Numbered from the stretch's first letter, positions 10,990-25,267 are shown. The stretch: DNA of 64,000 nt from Sympetrum striolatum (GCA_947579665.1 OX388350.1:83347152-83411151); one strand, 5' to 3'. The notes: generated by a model not told the origin, from the letters alone. Numbers and translations: made by a program.

Positions 10990-11380
10990 AAATCTATACA
11001 TATATAAAGCAGAATTTCTGTAAGTTTTTGGATTTGTTTGTGGGTTTGTTTGTCTTGTATTGGAGTCCACACCGTTTTCCCGATTTGTCTCAAACTTTGC
11101 ACACGTGTCCTCTGATATCAGAAAGGAAGTACTGCAGCATTTTCATTCAAGAATTTCGCTCGGTTCGATCCAAGATCGCTAAGATAGATTTTCGTAAAGA
11201 ATACACATATGCTTCACTTTTATTGGTTGCCGGCTTTATTTCTTTTGAAGAATTAAATTAGAAGAAATAGAAATCGAATGAAAATTCTTATTATGGTCGT
11301 GGAATTTTACTTTCGATTAGAATTAGCGAGAATGTTGGTAAAATATACAAAACTTTTGCGAAAATTCGAGGCTATAAACA
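10990..11380 (+). repeat. Dispersed repeat family B, copy 1
   Basis: About 200 bp at 10,990-11,210 is shared with 11,580-11,810. Common blocks are the 'TTTGTTTG' run, 'TCAAACTTTGC', 'GTACTG', 'TTCGATCCAAGA' / 'TTCGAACCAAGA' and 'AAAGAATA'. Its 3' part (11,270-11,380; 'TGAAAATTCTTATTATGG') recurs at 26,225-26,330 and 61,025-61,130. It is non-coding, and the type of element is unknown. Confidence 0.55.
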
Positions 11381-11579
11381 ACTCATCCTCCTGAGGACCG
11401 ATCCCATTGTCGAATCCGATGTGTTATCCCGTAAAAATACTCGAGGCCCTTAAAGCTGATGATTGAAGAGGACGATATTTTACATGGGAAACGAGAAATT
11501 TTCTGTGAGAAGGTAACCAGCAATTGCAGGTACGTGATTACAGTCAGGAGATTACCAGCTCATGGATGAGGGAAGTTAG

Positions 11580-11830
11580 ATGTCTTGTATGATATAAAGC
11601 AAATATTCTGTGAGTTTGGAAGTTTGTTTGTATGTTGTGTGTCAATTACAAGATTTTAGTACAAACCGTTTGCCAGATTCGCGTCAAACTTTGCGTACGT
11701 GTTTTCTGGGAACAGGAAGGACGTACTGTCTCAATTTCATTCGATAATTTTGCTGGGTTCGAACCAAGAACGCTCAGATAGGTTTCCATAAAGAATAAAT
11801 CTATCACTTTTACTGAATTCTGAAACTAAA
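11580..11830 (+). repeat. Dispersed repeat family B, copy 2
   Basis: This is a diverged direct copy of 10,990-11,210, about 590 bp downstream of the first, sharing the same blocks in the same order. Confidence 0.55.
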
Positions 11831-12089
11831 TTTTAAACGTCAACCTTATCATAACGACGATCAACTTTTATTGATTCTCATTATATTAAGTAGAATAAAT
11901 TTAATCCTATAAGACGACATTTGTCCTCAGCTACCAAGTCCTGTGCCCTGCGTCCCAGAGTAGAATTTCGTGTCAAATGCCTATAAAATACGACAGAAAT
12001 GCAATGGAGGAAATTATTGGGGCAGTAATTCTCTCTTTTCCATTAGTATCCTATCCAAACCCGAGGTTTCTACGCCGGCTAAATAAGAA

Positions 12090-12970
12090 GAAGTTATGGA
12101 AGGTGTCGAATTGGCTTCAGAAAGACGACAGCGAGGATTGCAGTTCTCGGAGACTTCAACGACCGAGTAGGCGGACGCCTACTCCAGAGCCGCCTCCGAC
12201 GACCGGCAGCTGCCTCGCTCTGCAGCCACTCGCAACCAGCAACCAAGTCGCGACTTGAATCAAAAATTACGGGACCGAGCAATGCTACGGACGGAGAGAA
12301 TAGAGAAATAATTGAATGCGTTGCGTGGTGGCAGCCTTCACGGAAGGTTGGGCGTGTTGGAGTTGCGAAGCAGATTAGAGAAATGCGTATGAAAAGAGAA
12401 GCGGGAGCATCCCTAGCTCTTACAAAATCGTCTGAGAAAACACCTCTTTCGTGACATCTCCGTTGCTGTAGGTCCCCCAAATGAACCCCAAAATGGACAA
12501 TAGGTGACAATGGACTCCGGGGAATATAATGGATTGACTCGAGAGATCAAAGGAGATGTACCACTCGGCCGGCAGATACATTTGACTCGGTGGTGGAGAA
12601 GCTCTGAAAGGGGATATGGAGACGTGGGATGGATGAAAACCGAAGGAATTCATTAGATTGAACTCCTGATTTGCTGCCACGCCACGCCCTTTTAGCCACG
12701 AGAAAGGATCTCTCTCGTGGTGCTGCCCTTGCTGCACCCGGAGGTGCCTTTCGCCACCCACGGCACACCTCTCATCCCTTTCCTCATGCGTGCCTTCATC
12801 TTCTCGGGATTAATCATTGAGAGCTTATCCCTTCCAGACTTTCTAATTTCAGGGAGGGCTGAAATGGTTCGGAAGATTGATGCGCGAGCGACACGGCTCT
12901 GCGTCGTGTCGGTGAAATTGGTAGCTGAGAGGAATGATTGTCCAATGAAAATAGATCGATGGTAATTGAC
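12090..12970. other. GC-richer island without a recognisable gene
   Basis: Base composition changes sharply from the AT-rich surroundings, for example around 12,165-12,245 and 12,660-12,790. Several ORFs of 70-140 codons overlap on both strands, but none shows a known domain, conserved motif or clear splice sites. A perfect 8 bp stem hairpin ('CCACGAGA'/'TCTCGTGG') lies at about 12,696-12,720. It could be a regulatory island or a 5' end of a gene transcribed elsewhere. Confidence 0.3.
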
Positions 12971-15720
12971 TTTGGTAAAGAATCTCAGAAAGGTGGGCTT
13001 CTAAATCTAAGGATCGTAAAGCGTGGCGTAATCAGAAGTATTTTGATGAATTTTATGTTTTATTTTGATGAAATTCAGCGAGGTTATAAGGTCCATTTAC
13101 GGTTGAATTGTGCTCACTTCATGTCGAATAATTCATTTGTCAAAATTTTGGAATCTATAAACTTCATAAACGATGTGTTAATTTTTCCTCTGAAATTTCA
13201 TTATTTTTCGGTCTAACTAAGACTTCAACTGCTATACATTGTTTCCATCTAGTCGTCCACCATATGTTATCGTTTTTTACATATGTTATATATTTAGGTA
13301 AATTTATAAAATTAGTAAATTCTTTTGTATAAAACCTATTCTTATTACTTTCATTTCAAATCTGATGTTCTGTTAAAATTTAATTTAAATGGGAGAAGTT
13401 GCAATAAATTATCACGTTGCAATAAATTGTCGCGTCAGCTATCGCGAATATTTCCTTAAAATCTAAAAAAATTCAAATAACTAGACTAGAGAATTATTTT
13501 GTTGAAAATATAAAAACTTTTGCACATCCATATTTATAAGTTCGGAACTCCAGTAGGAAAAAAATCATAAAGCAGAAAATATAGTAAAACCTAAAGACTC
13601 GACGAGATTGTCCGTTTTAAAATGTTTACGTCGGTTGTTTTTTTTCTTTTCAAAATGCATAAAATAACGAAAGCGAACTATAAAAAAATAAAACAGACGA
13701 GAATAAGTTTTAACTTTCTCGACTATTTAGCAAGGTTGATTCAAAAATAAACATAAAATATCTCAATGAATTACCACCGTTAGGAACAACGCATAAGAAA
13801 AAAGTAGGATGATGGTTATACAATGAGTTTAACTTCTAGCTACCACGTAGACTCTACAGTAAGCAACACTTCTACTAAATGTCGTCTCATTTGAAATCCA
13901 ATCAATTGCCGTTTCAGGGGATTTATTGCCCACGCTGTAGCGCTAACTTCCTTCTGCATATGGATGTGGAGCCATTGAAACCCATGGAGAAATAACAGCG
14001 TTTATTTATGAATCTCCCGGACTCCAAGTGTCACAGATAGTTTATGACGCTATGATGCGAATGTGAAGACTAATTTGTAGGACGGCCTTGTTGCCACAGC
14101 GATCAATTAAAAACAGGTATTTCTCACAATAGAACAGAAATAGAAAAGAGACGCACTCGATGAGTCGGCCGTAAAGATAATTCCCAAGTGTGTTGATTCT
14201 CTCCATTATCCTCTATGGACAAGTTGAATTACATTAAACATACTGCGAATGTCACAGTAAATAAATTACTTATGCTCGATTTTTTAAAACTACGTTTCAA
14301 TTCAAAGTATTTCATCTTTGTCTTTTCCAAATTATTCGAGTGATGGTCGCTAAGCACCAAAATCAGATTTTAGGTTTCAGCAATTAAAATTCATTTACGA
14401 AATAATGAGATAGATATTCTGAAAAGACGTGGCTCGGAAAAGAAAACATACGAATAAATAAATGTACATAAATGATAAAACGAGACAAATAATAACTAAA
14501 AATTAACAGAATGCTAAGAAATCAAATTATCAATTATTTCAACGGAAAATTAATGTCAAAAAAATTATTTATGGAATAAACTGGAGAAGTGTGTGGTTTT
14601 ATGAAAGGATAACGATGTGAAAGGATTTGCAAACTATACTGGAAGGATTGTTCCTAGTTTACTTGGCAAATCCGGACAAGAGATACAAAATTAGTCAATG
14701 GAAAGTGAAAATAACTCGTTAAACGAATGAACGCGACCTTCGAAAATATAATCGGCTCGTTGCTGATCAAGTTCAGCCCGAAAGATGCGGCGGAAATTAA
14801 AGGGAAAGATTATCTCTCAGTATTTGCCTCTCTTAGTTGTCGGTGGGTGACGATTTGACCACTGATTTTGTCTCAGCTGAGTAACGACCTAAACTACCTA
14901 ATCTCGGATAGGGGCCTTAAAATAAGAATTCTAATAAGGCAACGAAAGAATAAAAATGTAGCTGAAGCTTCCATCATTTCCCCTCACGGCACTTACGAAT
15001 GTATTTACGATAATTGAATATTCAGTTCCATCCAGTTTATCCGTGCCATCTAGATGAACAGTAAAAATAATACATAACTCTAAAAACTTCCGTGGTACAG
15101 AATGATATAGTTATTTGAAATATCCGTCTTGTTTAATTATGCAATCAAAACCATTTAACAGTGAAATCAATATAAAACGCGATACACACAAGCTTCATTT
15201 TCATCGAATCTTTAATTTTCATTAATTAATGGCAATATATCTAATTTACAAACTTGAAAAATATGATCGATAAAAGAAAAATTCCCGATTTAAATAGTTG
15301 CCAATAATATGAGGCGATGAATAAGTAACCGCTTTTAAATTATCCGAACAACTTCTGTTTTAATAATAAGATTTAATAATCCGTGTCCGGGCATGAGAAT
15401 TCGTTTATTGTGATTGAAACTCTCGTAATTGGTCGATAAAGACTGTTATTGGGAGTTAATAAATAAAAATAAACGCTACTTTTGATGAAGTTATTATCTA
15501 ATATCTTTCTTCTAATACGTGAATTATTATATCCACCCAAAGAGGAAAAAATGTTGAGTTTTGATACAATTTGAGGTACGTATATCATCAATGTGTAAAC
15601 GAAGGTTAGTCGGCGAATTAAACCTCAGAGAATGAGAGGTCTCCTAGAATTTAGAGACGTAAGTGACTTACCGTAAGAGACCGTTTACTTCGTCGGCCAT
15701 CAACGCGCAATCTCATAACA
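12971..15720. other. AT-rich non-coding stretch
   Basis: I find no ORF with recognisable similarity, no RNA gene and no clear terminal repeats in this 2.7 kb. Confidence 0.5.
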
Positions 15721-16560
15721 TTTATGCCAAGCATTCCCGCAACCAACTCTTTCCTTTCATGGCGATTAATTCATCCATTATCTGCTCCATTTTCTTCTAA
15801 ATGCTCCATCGGCTGCAAGCAGATGCTACCCGAGGAACCCCAAGAAATCATTGGTCGCGCGATATATGCTCCGGTGCCTCTCCCTCGTAACAATCCTTTC
15901 GTAAATTCCCTCCCACAGCCATCATCTCCATCCTTTTTCCCTCAATTTGCACGCAAAGATACCGCGAGCTCTGAAAGGGCGACGGATAGTCCTGTTTTCC
16001 TTATTCAAGGACCCTTTTAATTGGTCAATGCCTTCCGGGGCGAGAAAGAGGTATTTACCTCTGTTTTTTGCAGAGCTTCCGAGCTTCATCGCTTGAGGGC
16101 GCGCATCGCTCGGGGCCCGGAAGCCGCGGTTTATTTGAGCCGAAAAATTGTAAAAAAATATGAGTCCCCGGAGCGACATGGCAGGAGTCAATCACGGAAA
16201 CACCCGAATACTAGAGGAAAATGAGAGGAATTACGGACGAATTGTTATCCCTTCTAGAGCATTATGGTAGCACAAAAAGGCGACGGATTCCAATATCGCC
16301 AATGCGCCCCTCGCGAGCAATCACACAATACACCACTGTCGTCCGCACTCGACTGTTTTCCCCATTTGCGGATTCTTCCCTCAATCCGCTAACCTTCTTT
16401 CAGCCAAAGGAAGAATGCTTTAACCAGCCTTTTTTTTCTTTCAAATGTTTAGGCGCTCCAAACGGTTTGAAACTGAAGGGACGCGGCAAAATTGTTTTTT
16501 GTAACCTGGGAAACAAGGAATAGACGCTTCGCTTTCGCCATTTATAAAACAGTGGGGTTG
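15721..16560. other. Second GC-richer island without a recognisable gene
   Basis: This stretch is GC-richer than its surroundings (for example around 16,080-16,130) and has short overlapping ORFs of 67-100 codons on both strands. None has a domain or motif that I can name. It resembles the 12,090-12,970 island in composition only. Confidence 0.3.
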
Positions 16561-16989
16561 TTATTGAAATTCTATGAGATAGATAACACCACAGAAAACC
16601 CATGAGAAAGGGTGGCCTAAGGTTAGTTACACTTGAACATTTTGAGAAACATGTTGATACATTTGAGATGTTATCAAATTAATTATACGTCCAAGTTCCT
16701 ATGATAATCCCCAACTAGAATATTGACGCTAGGCAGGGGGTGTAAGTCTGGCCAAAGAAAAGTATCATTTTAGTTTCTGTTTTACATGTTACGCATGAAA
16801 TAAGGGCAGTCACCATGTCACCATGGCAGACAAGGGTATGTCACCACCACTTTTGAGTGTATATTCGGAAAATGGTAAAAGAAGCCTGGGAAGAAATAGA
16901 GAAGGAAGTAAAGGTTGGTGGAGAAGTCAGTAAAGTATACAGACGGTAGAGCTATTGTATGCGATTCCGAAAAGGGTATGCGAATTCCA

Positions 16990-17300
16990 GCAAATACTGT
17001 TAATGATTAAGCAAGGGTGTTTAGAAAGAAAATAAAAGTAAGTAAAACTAAAGTATTGATATTCACTAAGGGAATGAAAGTTACATTAACGGTAAGGATG
17101 AATGGGAAAAAGCTAAAGCAGGTGCATAAATTCTCTTCCGTTGATTAGTACTCTTTCTTGAGACAGTGTAAAACGTGGACCCTAAGGAGGAAATCAAATG
17201 TTTGGCGTAGAATGGAAAAAGTAATTTGGGTTGATAGAAAAACAAACACGGATTTGCTGGAGATGGTTACGGAGAAGAGGGCTCTCATCTTATTTAACTA
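16990..17300 (+). pseudogene. RTE-like LINE fragment (C-terminal region)
   Basis: Conceptual translation across frames gives pieces typical of insect RTE-like endonuclease-reverse transcriptases downstream of the RT active site. They are 'SKTKVLIFTKG', then 'MNGKKLKQVHKFS', then 'TWTLRRKS', then 'WRRMEKVIWVDRKTNTDLLE'. The order fits the family, but internal deletions have joined them. The fragment is dead. Confidence 0.65.
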
Positions 17301-18150
17301 CATGCACGCATGTCTAGCTCACATGTCCGTTTTCAGTACGAATATTTTCAGATAAGTGCTTTTGATCAGTAGTTATTGCGGTTTTCTATTTTCTGAGTTA
17401 TATTTTGGTTTGCTTATTTTACAACCACTCTGACTAAGCTATTAAAGCGCTTTATGAAATAATTTAACTGAATTTGTATGTGAAAAAGGGAAAGAAATAG
17501 ATCACAAGTTTATGCCATAAAATGCAAACAAAATATAACTATAAGGCAGCACGTTTTGGAGACTGGCATTTTTAGAAGAAGTATTATTCAAATTTGATTA
17601 TTGGTAGATGACTGATAAATAAATTAAGGGGTTAAATAACATAATATCAAAGTCATAAGAATAAATATTCGCTCGACACTGAAAATAATACAAGAAAAAC
17701 TAATGATTTAAAATTACTGACTATGTAATTTTCATGTATTAGGTAAGTCCACTGCTTAAAATTCGTAACTTTCGGTATTTACTTCAATTTTAAAGTATAT
17801 AATAAAAACACAAAGCAAAGGCTACAAGCTACCTTTTGAAGGTAGAGTTGATGTATTGATTTTTATGAATCTCTATAACAAAATAATTTTTATTTTAAAA
17901 TATAAAATTAAAAATGATGATGCATTTTACGTGGAACTTATCCTTGCGTATTTAAAAATCGTTTTATTTTTAACCGGTAAATTAGCAGGTAAACACACAC
18001 ACAATAAAACTAACATAATGCATGCTCAGTTTGCAGAAAAATATAGATTCAATATAAAAAGTAGAACATTTCCTCATAAAAAGATGCATATGCGTACATG
18101 GAAGACAGGCCCAAGGATCCAGGGAAGTAAGCCAAATTGATTTAGTAGTA
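17301..18150. other. Non-coding AT-rich spacer
   Basis: No supported gene or repeat was recognised between the two LINE relics. Confidence 0.45.
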
Positions 18151-18249
18151 GGTGTAGCTAGTAAAATGCAAACCAACAGCCAATGACAAAAGTTATGAAC
18201 TAAACATTAAACAGAATGGGAAAATAATAAGGAATGCAATCAAAGAAGC

Positions 18250-20190
18250 TGTAGAAGAATCAATAGGAGAAAACAAGAGAATAATAAATTCTGATTGGTT
18301 TGACAACGAGTGTATCCAAATCACAGGAAAAGAATAAAGCTAGAGAAAGGAAGATAAGGAAAGAAACCAGAATGAACACTGAAAGATACCAAGAAATGAG
18401 GAAGGAAGCAAATAGGATATGCAAGAAAAAAGGAGCAAATTAAGAGCAGCTAGAGAATATAGAAGAATACAGCAAACAGAATGAATGGATATAGTTCTAC
18501 AAAGCTTTCCAAAAGGTGTAAAGAGGATACTAATCAAGAATAGAGGGATTTAAAAATAATGATGGAAATGTAGTCCAAGAAGAGCATAAAGTTCTTGAAA
18601 GATTGGTAGAACATTTCAAAGAACTTCACTACACAGAAGATAAGGAATAACAACTGAGGAAAAGAACAGGCTAAGGAAAAAATCAAAACTATAGAGAAAA
18701 CTTGCTCAGAATTAAACCCACTAAATAGGAAATTGAACAATGCATACAAAATTTAAAAACAATAAATCCCCTGGGAAGAAAATATTGCAGGAGAACTGGA
18801 AAACTATGGAGGAGATATAATGAGTGATGCTATAGATAAACTTAGTTTTATAATATAGGTAACAGAAAAATGCCAGAAGGATAGAGCATGGAAATCCTAA
18901 GCCCAATATATAAAAAGGGAAATAAGCTGTTCCTCCAGAAATGTAGATGGATAAGGCTTTTAAATGTAGTATATGAAATACTCTCCAGCACCATAAAAGA
19001 AAGGCTGAAAGTAGTAACTGAGAGGATAATTGGAGAATCTTAGTGAGAGAGTAGATCCAATAGAAGTGCAATAGACCAACTTTTTGTAATCAGAGGAATT
19101 TTAGATAAATGCTATGAGCATAATGTTGAACTGCATATGCTATTGTAGAGGTTAGACAAGCATTTGATAATATAAACAGGATCAAGCTCTGAGAAGCAAT
19201 GGAGGATATGGAAATTTCATTCAAAATAATTCTACTGATTCAAATGGACTTGAAGAAGAGCATTGCTGAAGAAAAATACATAATGAAATATGAAATCAAT
19301 TCATCACTGGGATAGAGCAAGGAGATGCTCTATGGGCTACACTGTTTATTCTAGGATTCAACATAGCTGAAGAAAAAATAGATCATAGAGGAACAATACA
19401 ACAAATTAAGCCAAATAAGTACATATGCTGATAAGATAGCACAAAATGCAAGATCTAAAGAATGGTAAGTGCAGATTTACGAAGAGTTGGAGAAAGAAGA
19501 GCGAAATGGGATTAATACTAAATGCCAATAAAACTAAATATATGCTTATGAACTCATCTAGCAAACCTAGAGTCAACCTGAGTTTGGAGAAAGAACAGAT
19601 AAAATTTGAATTATGGAAGGGTTTAAATAACTAGAATGTATAACTTACAAAAAAGCATAATATGAACAAATGGGAGAATAAAAGCAAGAAATAAAACTTA
19701 CCATGCAAATATGAAGATGCTCAAGTTCAAGTTAATAAACAGAAAAACTTAAATACAAATATAAAAATCAATTAACAGACCAGTAGTAACCTATGGATAT
19801 AAACATGGACACTTACAATCACACAAGAGAATGCCCTGAGGAAATTTGAAAGCAGACTATTGCAGAGAGCATATGGACCTGTTGTTGAGAATGGATTATG
19901 GCAAAGGAGAACCAAAGAGGAGTTAAAGACAATAATGAATTGGGGAAGATGTAGTTAGGTTCATAAAATCTTTGAGAATATATTGGTTGTACCATGTGGA
20001 AAGGATGCAGAAACAGCAATGCTGAATAAGGTGATAGAAGGGTAACTGTATGCCACTAGACGGAGAGGAAGGTCCAGATTGAGATGGCTAATTCATAAAG
20101 GACATGAAGAAGATGACAGTGAGAGGAAAAAGAAGTGGAGGCTGATCGAAGTGGATCACATAGGGCTGTAGCTCCTAAGAGAGAGTTAAA
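18250..20190 (+). pseudogene. RTE-like non-LTR retrotransposon, reverse transcriptase relic
   Basis: The plus strand contains, in order, RT and C-terminal blocks: 'LSPIYKKGNK' (about 18,895), 'NRSAIDQLFVIRGILDKCYE' (about 19,055-19,115), a 'LHMLL...RLDK' block, 'YADKIAQ' (19,423-19,443), 'NANKTKYMLMNSS' (about 19,520), 'ENALRKFESRLLQRAYGPV' (about 19,825) and 'ATRRRGRSRLRWL' (about 20,050-20,090). This is the domain order of an RTE-like LINE. Many stops and frameshifts are present, and the YADD box reads YADK, losing a catalytic aspartate. The endonuclease domain is absent upstream, so the copy is 5' truncated. Confidence 0.8.
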
Positions 20191-20619
20191 TTGAGACTTC
20201 AGGACCATTTTTAAGTTACTTCTAATAAGTGGGGAAAAAATTATATTAAATGTTATCACACTTTCTATGCCTTGTTTAATATTTTTTATCTATTTATAGT
20301 TTAAATTTGTCTGTATAATATTATCATAAGTATACCATACAACAATTTAAAACCAGGAACTACCAGATAAGCCAAGAAAGGATCACATAGACCATACCCT
20401 GTTTTTCCTGACTTTTCTTGTAAATATTAATTTATTCTTTATTTTTCATACTACTTTATTTGCCAGTAGTTCTTTTACTTTTACTAATTCATGTTTTATT
20501 TAAGATTGTTCGTACAATAACTATACCTTAAACTAAGTGTAATGATAATTATATAATATATTATACCAAATATAGCACTTTCAATTTTGTGTTACATGTC
20601 AAAATAAAATCTACGTACA

Positions 20620-21090
20620 TTAAAGTCCACTTTCATAATTAAAAAAAATTAAATGTATTTAAAACTCGTTTTGTAAATAACACCGTTTATCGGAAATCAT
20701 ATTTTCATCAAAATTTTCAAGAATCAAATGTTTATTTCAAAATGTTTTACAATCAAGAAAAAAGCAAGAAAACGACTTAAGTAGTCGTGAAGGTATTCAA
20801 AATAAAACCTATTTTCATTATAACCATATTTCATTTAAAAGAACAAAAAGATATATTAGAAAATCGTGTTTTAAATTATATCGCTCACCAGAGTTATTGG
20901 TCTAAATCAAAGCTTCCTAATTGAATATCAAGAAATGGCCGGAAAACGACTTTCGTAGTGCGGTCAAATTAAAGTCTATTTTCATTAGAATCAACTTTAA
21001 TTTAAAAAAACAAACGGATGCATTTAAAATCTTATTTTTAATAATAATGCCTTCTAGACTCAGTGTTTTAGTTAGATCGTGTAGATATAT
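20620..21090. repeat. Degenerate tandem repeat, about 170-180 bp, three units
   Basis: Three units share 'AAAGTC(C/T)A(C/T)TTTCAT', then a run of A, then 'TTTAAAA(C/T)TC/CGT'. They start near 20,622, 20,804 and 20,971. The second and third also share 'AAAACGACTT'. Similarity is moderate, so the array is old. Confidence 0.4.
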
Positions 21091-21099
21091 AATCAAAAG

Positions 21100-24000
21100 A
21101 ATAGCAGTTTGACTCCATCGTAGCCAGATTTATTAACACCACAAGTACTACGCCAAAATTAAAATAATTAGCTTTCAGTCGTTTCTCAATATAAAACTAT
21201 ACAACAGGTACGAGCAATTTAAGTTCGGATGTTTCAGTGGAAAATACGCTTCGATTCTAAAGAATTTTTTTTTACAGGAGCCGTCATGTCATTAGATAAA
21301 ATATGCACATCGACATTATATCAGCTAATGCATTACTTCATTTGAGGTCTTTTGTTTTAATAACATTGTGATTCAATAAAAAGCGTATTACTGGAACGTG
21401 AAAACTACCGTATTTTGCGTTAGTTTCCTTCGAAATCAAATCCTGGCATTTGTGTTGCACAGATAAATTTAAAGCACGGTATGAAATTAGTTTCCGCTAA
21501 GTCTCTGTTCAGATAAACAAAAGCAATAATAATTTTAAAAGGGAAATATGGAATGAAGGTGAGAAGTATGATGAGTCAATTGATATATTTAAAGTAAAAA
21601 ATAGCAATTGGTTTAGAAAATATGGCATGAAGTACCTCGCATAGAATCAATTGATAGTATTTTCTTACCTCCTTAGATTTCCTCAAATAACGCTTTTCAA
21701 TAACGAATCACAGCACTCCTTACAAATCTTTATTTTGAGCGAAAACATTACAACATATCTGATGACCAATTATGACGAAAAAAAGTAATTTGCCAAGTAA
21801 TTGCTCAACCTCACTGAATCCATTTTCGATCACCAAAGTAATAAGCACTGCAGTCACAATTCCACAATATTTCTTAGGGCAATTGCGCGGCAATCGAATT
21901 ATTTTTCGCATCACTTCCTAAACCCACTAAAAACCTTGTATGATCAGCAAGAAAAACTGGAAGTACAATTTTGGGTGATAGAGCACGAAACACGTATTTG
22001 CACTTTGTCAATATAGGTAAGTCCTCTGAAAGATACGTTCTCGATGCGAGCAACACGGTTGCACGTGCAGAACTGAGAAGGAAGGCCAAAAACATGACGT
22101 ATTGATATATCATTTCTATATTTCTTGTTTGCAAATTCTCTTCCACGTCACCCCTTTTCTATTACCCATAGGGATAGAATAGCCTCCAGAAAAGCAAGCT
22201 GAAACATTCGGTCTAATTGCGAAATGGAATATTCTTATCGGTGGTCAGATCCCTCAAACTAATGAAGGGGAAAGACAGCTCAAACGACTCATCCCTTTTC
22301 GAGACAAAGCTATTTAATTATGTATAATTAAGATGGTGAAATCTTCACATTGATTACGCTTCAAATTCTTTGAGATGTTAATTGTAGCAGAAGTCTTTCG
22401 GTTTCACTAATTAAATTACACTGACGCGTGATGCGGTTTACACCGTCTTTAGAGTGAAATTATTTTTTTGCGTTTTATGTAGCAATGGGAAGTTACGCAT
22501 TTAATATTCTGTCTCAGCAGAGAGTGAATTATCCTGAGTTATGATGGAATATATATGATATTTGAGCCGCAGAAGTTGCGCTAGAGTTCACTTGCACGAA
22601 ACTTTAATTACGCTTTTACTCTATGAGTGGAATTGTGGAATGAGCAAGTGAGGAATTTTCCAGCCGATTGACGACAATTCTTTGCCACGGGAGAACTGAT
22701 AAGTGGAGCCCACCCTCGAGTTTAAGAAGAGGGGCCTTGTGCTCAGCATAAAACAGTGTGCAGAAAAACTCCATATAATGAAGAAAGAACAAAGATGGCA
22801 AGAGAAATACTAAAGGTTGTGAATGAATGCAGGACATTAATTAGAAAATATTATACAAAAAATGTAATTAACGTGTAAATGGGAATTGGATCACTGGGAA
22901 CTCTATTAAAGCGTAGAATTGTAAAGCATATGCTCTTTATGATGAATTAGGCTGCGCAGTTATAAAAGCGCAGCAGAATGGGAAGCTCTACAGAAAGAGC
23001 AGAATTGGATTTGGCAGATCGGGAATAGACCTCGTCAATGTCTTTTCAAATGTCCCTATCGATGCGAATGTCACGTACTACAAAATCAATAAGATACCTT
23101 GAGTATGCATTTAGTGTATGTAGTCCTGGTGTCGAACCCAAGACCTACTGGCAGATGCGAATAGACACTATAACTTGTTAGTACCTGATCTCAATTAATG
23201 CAAAGTTTGAAATCCATATCATACCGGGAAGGTCCTGAAATAAGACATCATCATCCCGATCTGAAATGCATAGGTCATAAATGTCTCACTGAGATCGAAC
23301 GAAGTTTGTAACAGTGGAAGTATTTGAAAGACAAAAACATCATATTTGTTGTCATGAATGTACGATTAGAAAACACAATTTATGTCATTGTAATTGTAAA
23401 TGTAAATAGCGTTATTTTTTGTACGGTTGCTGCAACCGAGATGTATAAAAAGTTTATCAGACATTGAACAAGCTGTTAGGAAAACATTCGTGATTTCGAG
23501 CGAGCTAAGAAAGCGTATTTTCGCTCAAACTGAGGATATTATCGATAAAAATCAAAGCTTGAGTTATGCCAAGGCGTAAAACATCCGTGAGCCCTTTGTC
23601 TTAATCGTCATTTCAGCATCGATAACAGATCACACATAGTAAAACAATTCCGACGCCACACAGCGCGTTATCTAATCTAGAATCGGGTTCTCGTTTTAGC
23701 AAACTTCGTCTAACGAACAAGTGATAGGTAACTCGTTCGTAGTTATATGGAGAAGAAATTGAATTGTACTCACTTATCCAAAGAATAATATAGTTCCTTG
23801 CGTCATGCTCGTTGTTCTGCAGTGTTGCCACATGGAGTATTTCACAGAAGAAACGAAGTTCAACACGAAGTTTGGTCTTCTTCCAGAGGGCGAAGGTTTA
23901 TAAGTCCAAAAATCGATGTTTAATGAGAAATGCATGAGCTGTCGCTTAGGATATGGTACGAAATTAACTGGATGCTTTTACTGTAATTTCGGATTCCTAA

Positions 24001-24700
24001 TTCCGTGAGGAAATCGTTTATCCTCATCCAATTCACGAATGAACTTAATTAAACTTTTAGCCTCTTACAAGTTCAACTGCATCTTGACATGTCTTGGTTT
24101 CTTTTACATGCCTCTGTTTACTTATTTTCGACAATACTATAATTTATGTTAAATTATCGGAGAGCTATAAAAGCTTGAATTTCCAAATTGAAGTTGAATC
24201 GTTCGCGACAGAGAGTGAACAATCTGTTTACTACGACATCCTTTCGCTATGACCGACCGTCGCTCACTGAAATTCTTTGCAATTTCTTGGGTTGAAAGGT
24301 TGGGCGCAAAAGAAGGCAACGTGCTATCTCTCTCAAGGTTGAACCGAATAGTATTGAAGTTCGATACCCCGCGGAAAGGCTCTCACGTAAATCCCAAAAA
24401 TTTTGAAAATGTGTTTTACGATCGATTATGAAGAGATGAAAATTTAAAAGGGCCATTTCAGTCGTTCCTAGATTGGTTCCTAATAGAATTTATCGAACAA
24501 CTTATTTTTCGGATCTATGCACATGATTTTCTTTCCCCTGAAAGTCTTTTGAAAGAGATAAATTCGTTTACATTAAAAAATATTGAAGGACATCGCTACA
24601 TCTTCTACTTCTCGATAATAATAAAAATAACTTAATAAACTCATACAGGTTACCCCAAATACATGTGCTATAATAAAATGGACGACAAAGAATACAAAAA
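21100..24700. other. Unassigned non-coding DNA
   Basis: No gene is supportable in this 3.6 kb. A weak partial match to dispersed family A occurs at 23,080-23,280. Short ORFs have no recognisable features. Confidence 0.4.
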
Positions 24701-24753
24701 AGTAGTAAAAATAAAATCAGGAATAAAAGAAATAAAAAAGACAAAATAATAGG

Positions 24754-25267
24754 TTAAAGCTTCTGAGTTAGGAGCAAAAATGAAATCTTTTTCCTTATAG
24801 TATTCAGGGAATTACAAAAGAGTTCAACAAAGTTTGAGAGTTCAATAACAGAACTGATTATTCTTGGGATATGCAAAAGCTTGTGCATGATTTTCTTGCG
24901 AGGGGAATTGTCAACAGTTACGAATTTAGAGTTCTTTAAGGTGGTACAGAAATTCCAAAAAGTTGATAAGCTATTACAGCCCAAGTATTCAATGCTTGTT
25001 CCCATAGCGATGTGAAAATTAAAAAAATAAATTTCAATATGCTCCGATGATTAGGAATGATATTAAAAATTACGTTCGCGGTACTCTGTTTATCTTAGAG
25101 ATTATTTGTCTTGTTCTTAATATATCGCAATTTCCGAAAATTAATTGACGACAAGCTACAGGAAGAACTTTTCCAAGTGATTCTAAAAAAGAAATAGAAA
25201 TTCCATTAATGATTAATATATGCAATATATGCATAATTAATAGATGCAAATCCACACGATTACTCAT
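24754..25267 (-). other. Two short minus-strand ORFs, unrecognised
   Basis: Adjacent minus-strand frames of 83 and 65 codons are rich in Ile, Leu, Ser and Asn, in the style of decayed LINE C-termini. I cannot match a motif, and there is no start context or splice site to support a host gene. Confidence 0.2.

Noticed and set aside
12094..12768. Minus-strand ORFs of 73-138 codons
   Set aside because: Arg/Pro/Ser-rich products of a GC-rich stretch, overlapping in several frames, without motif or splice support.
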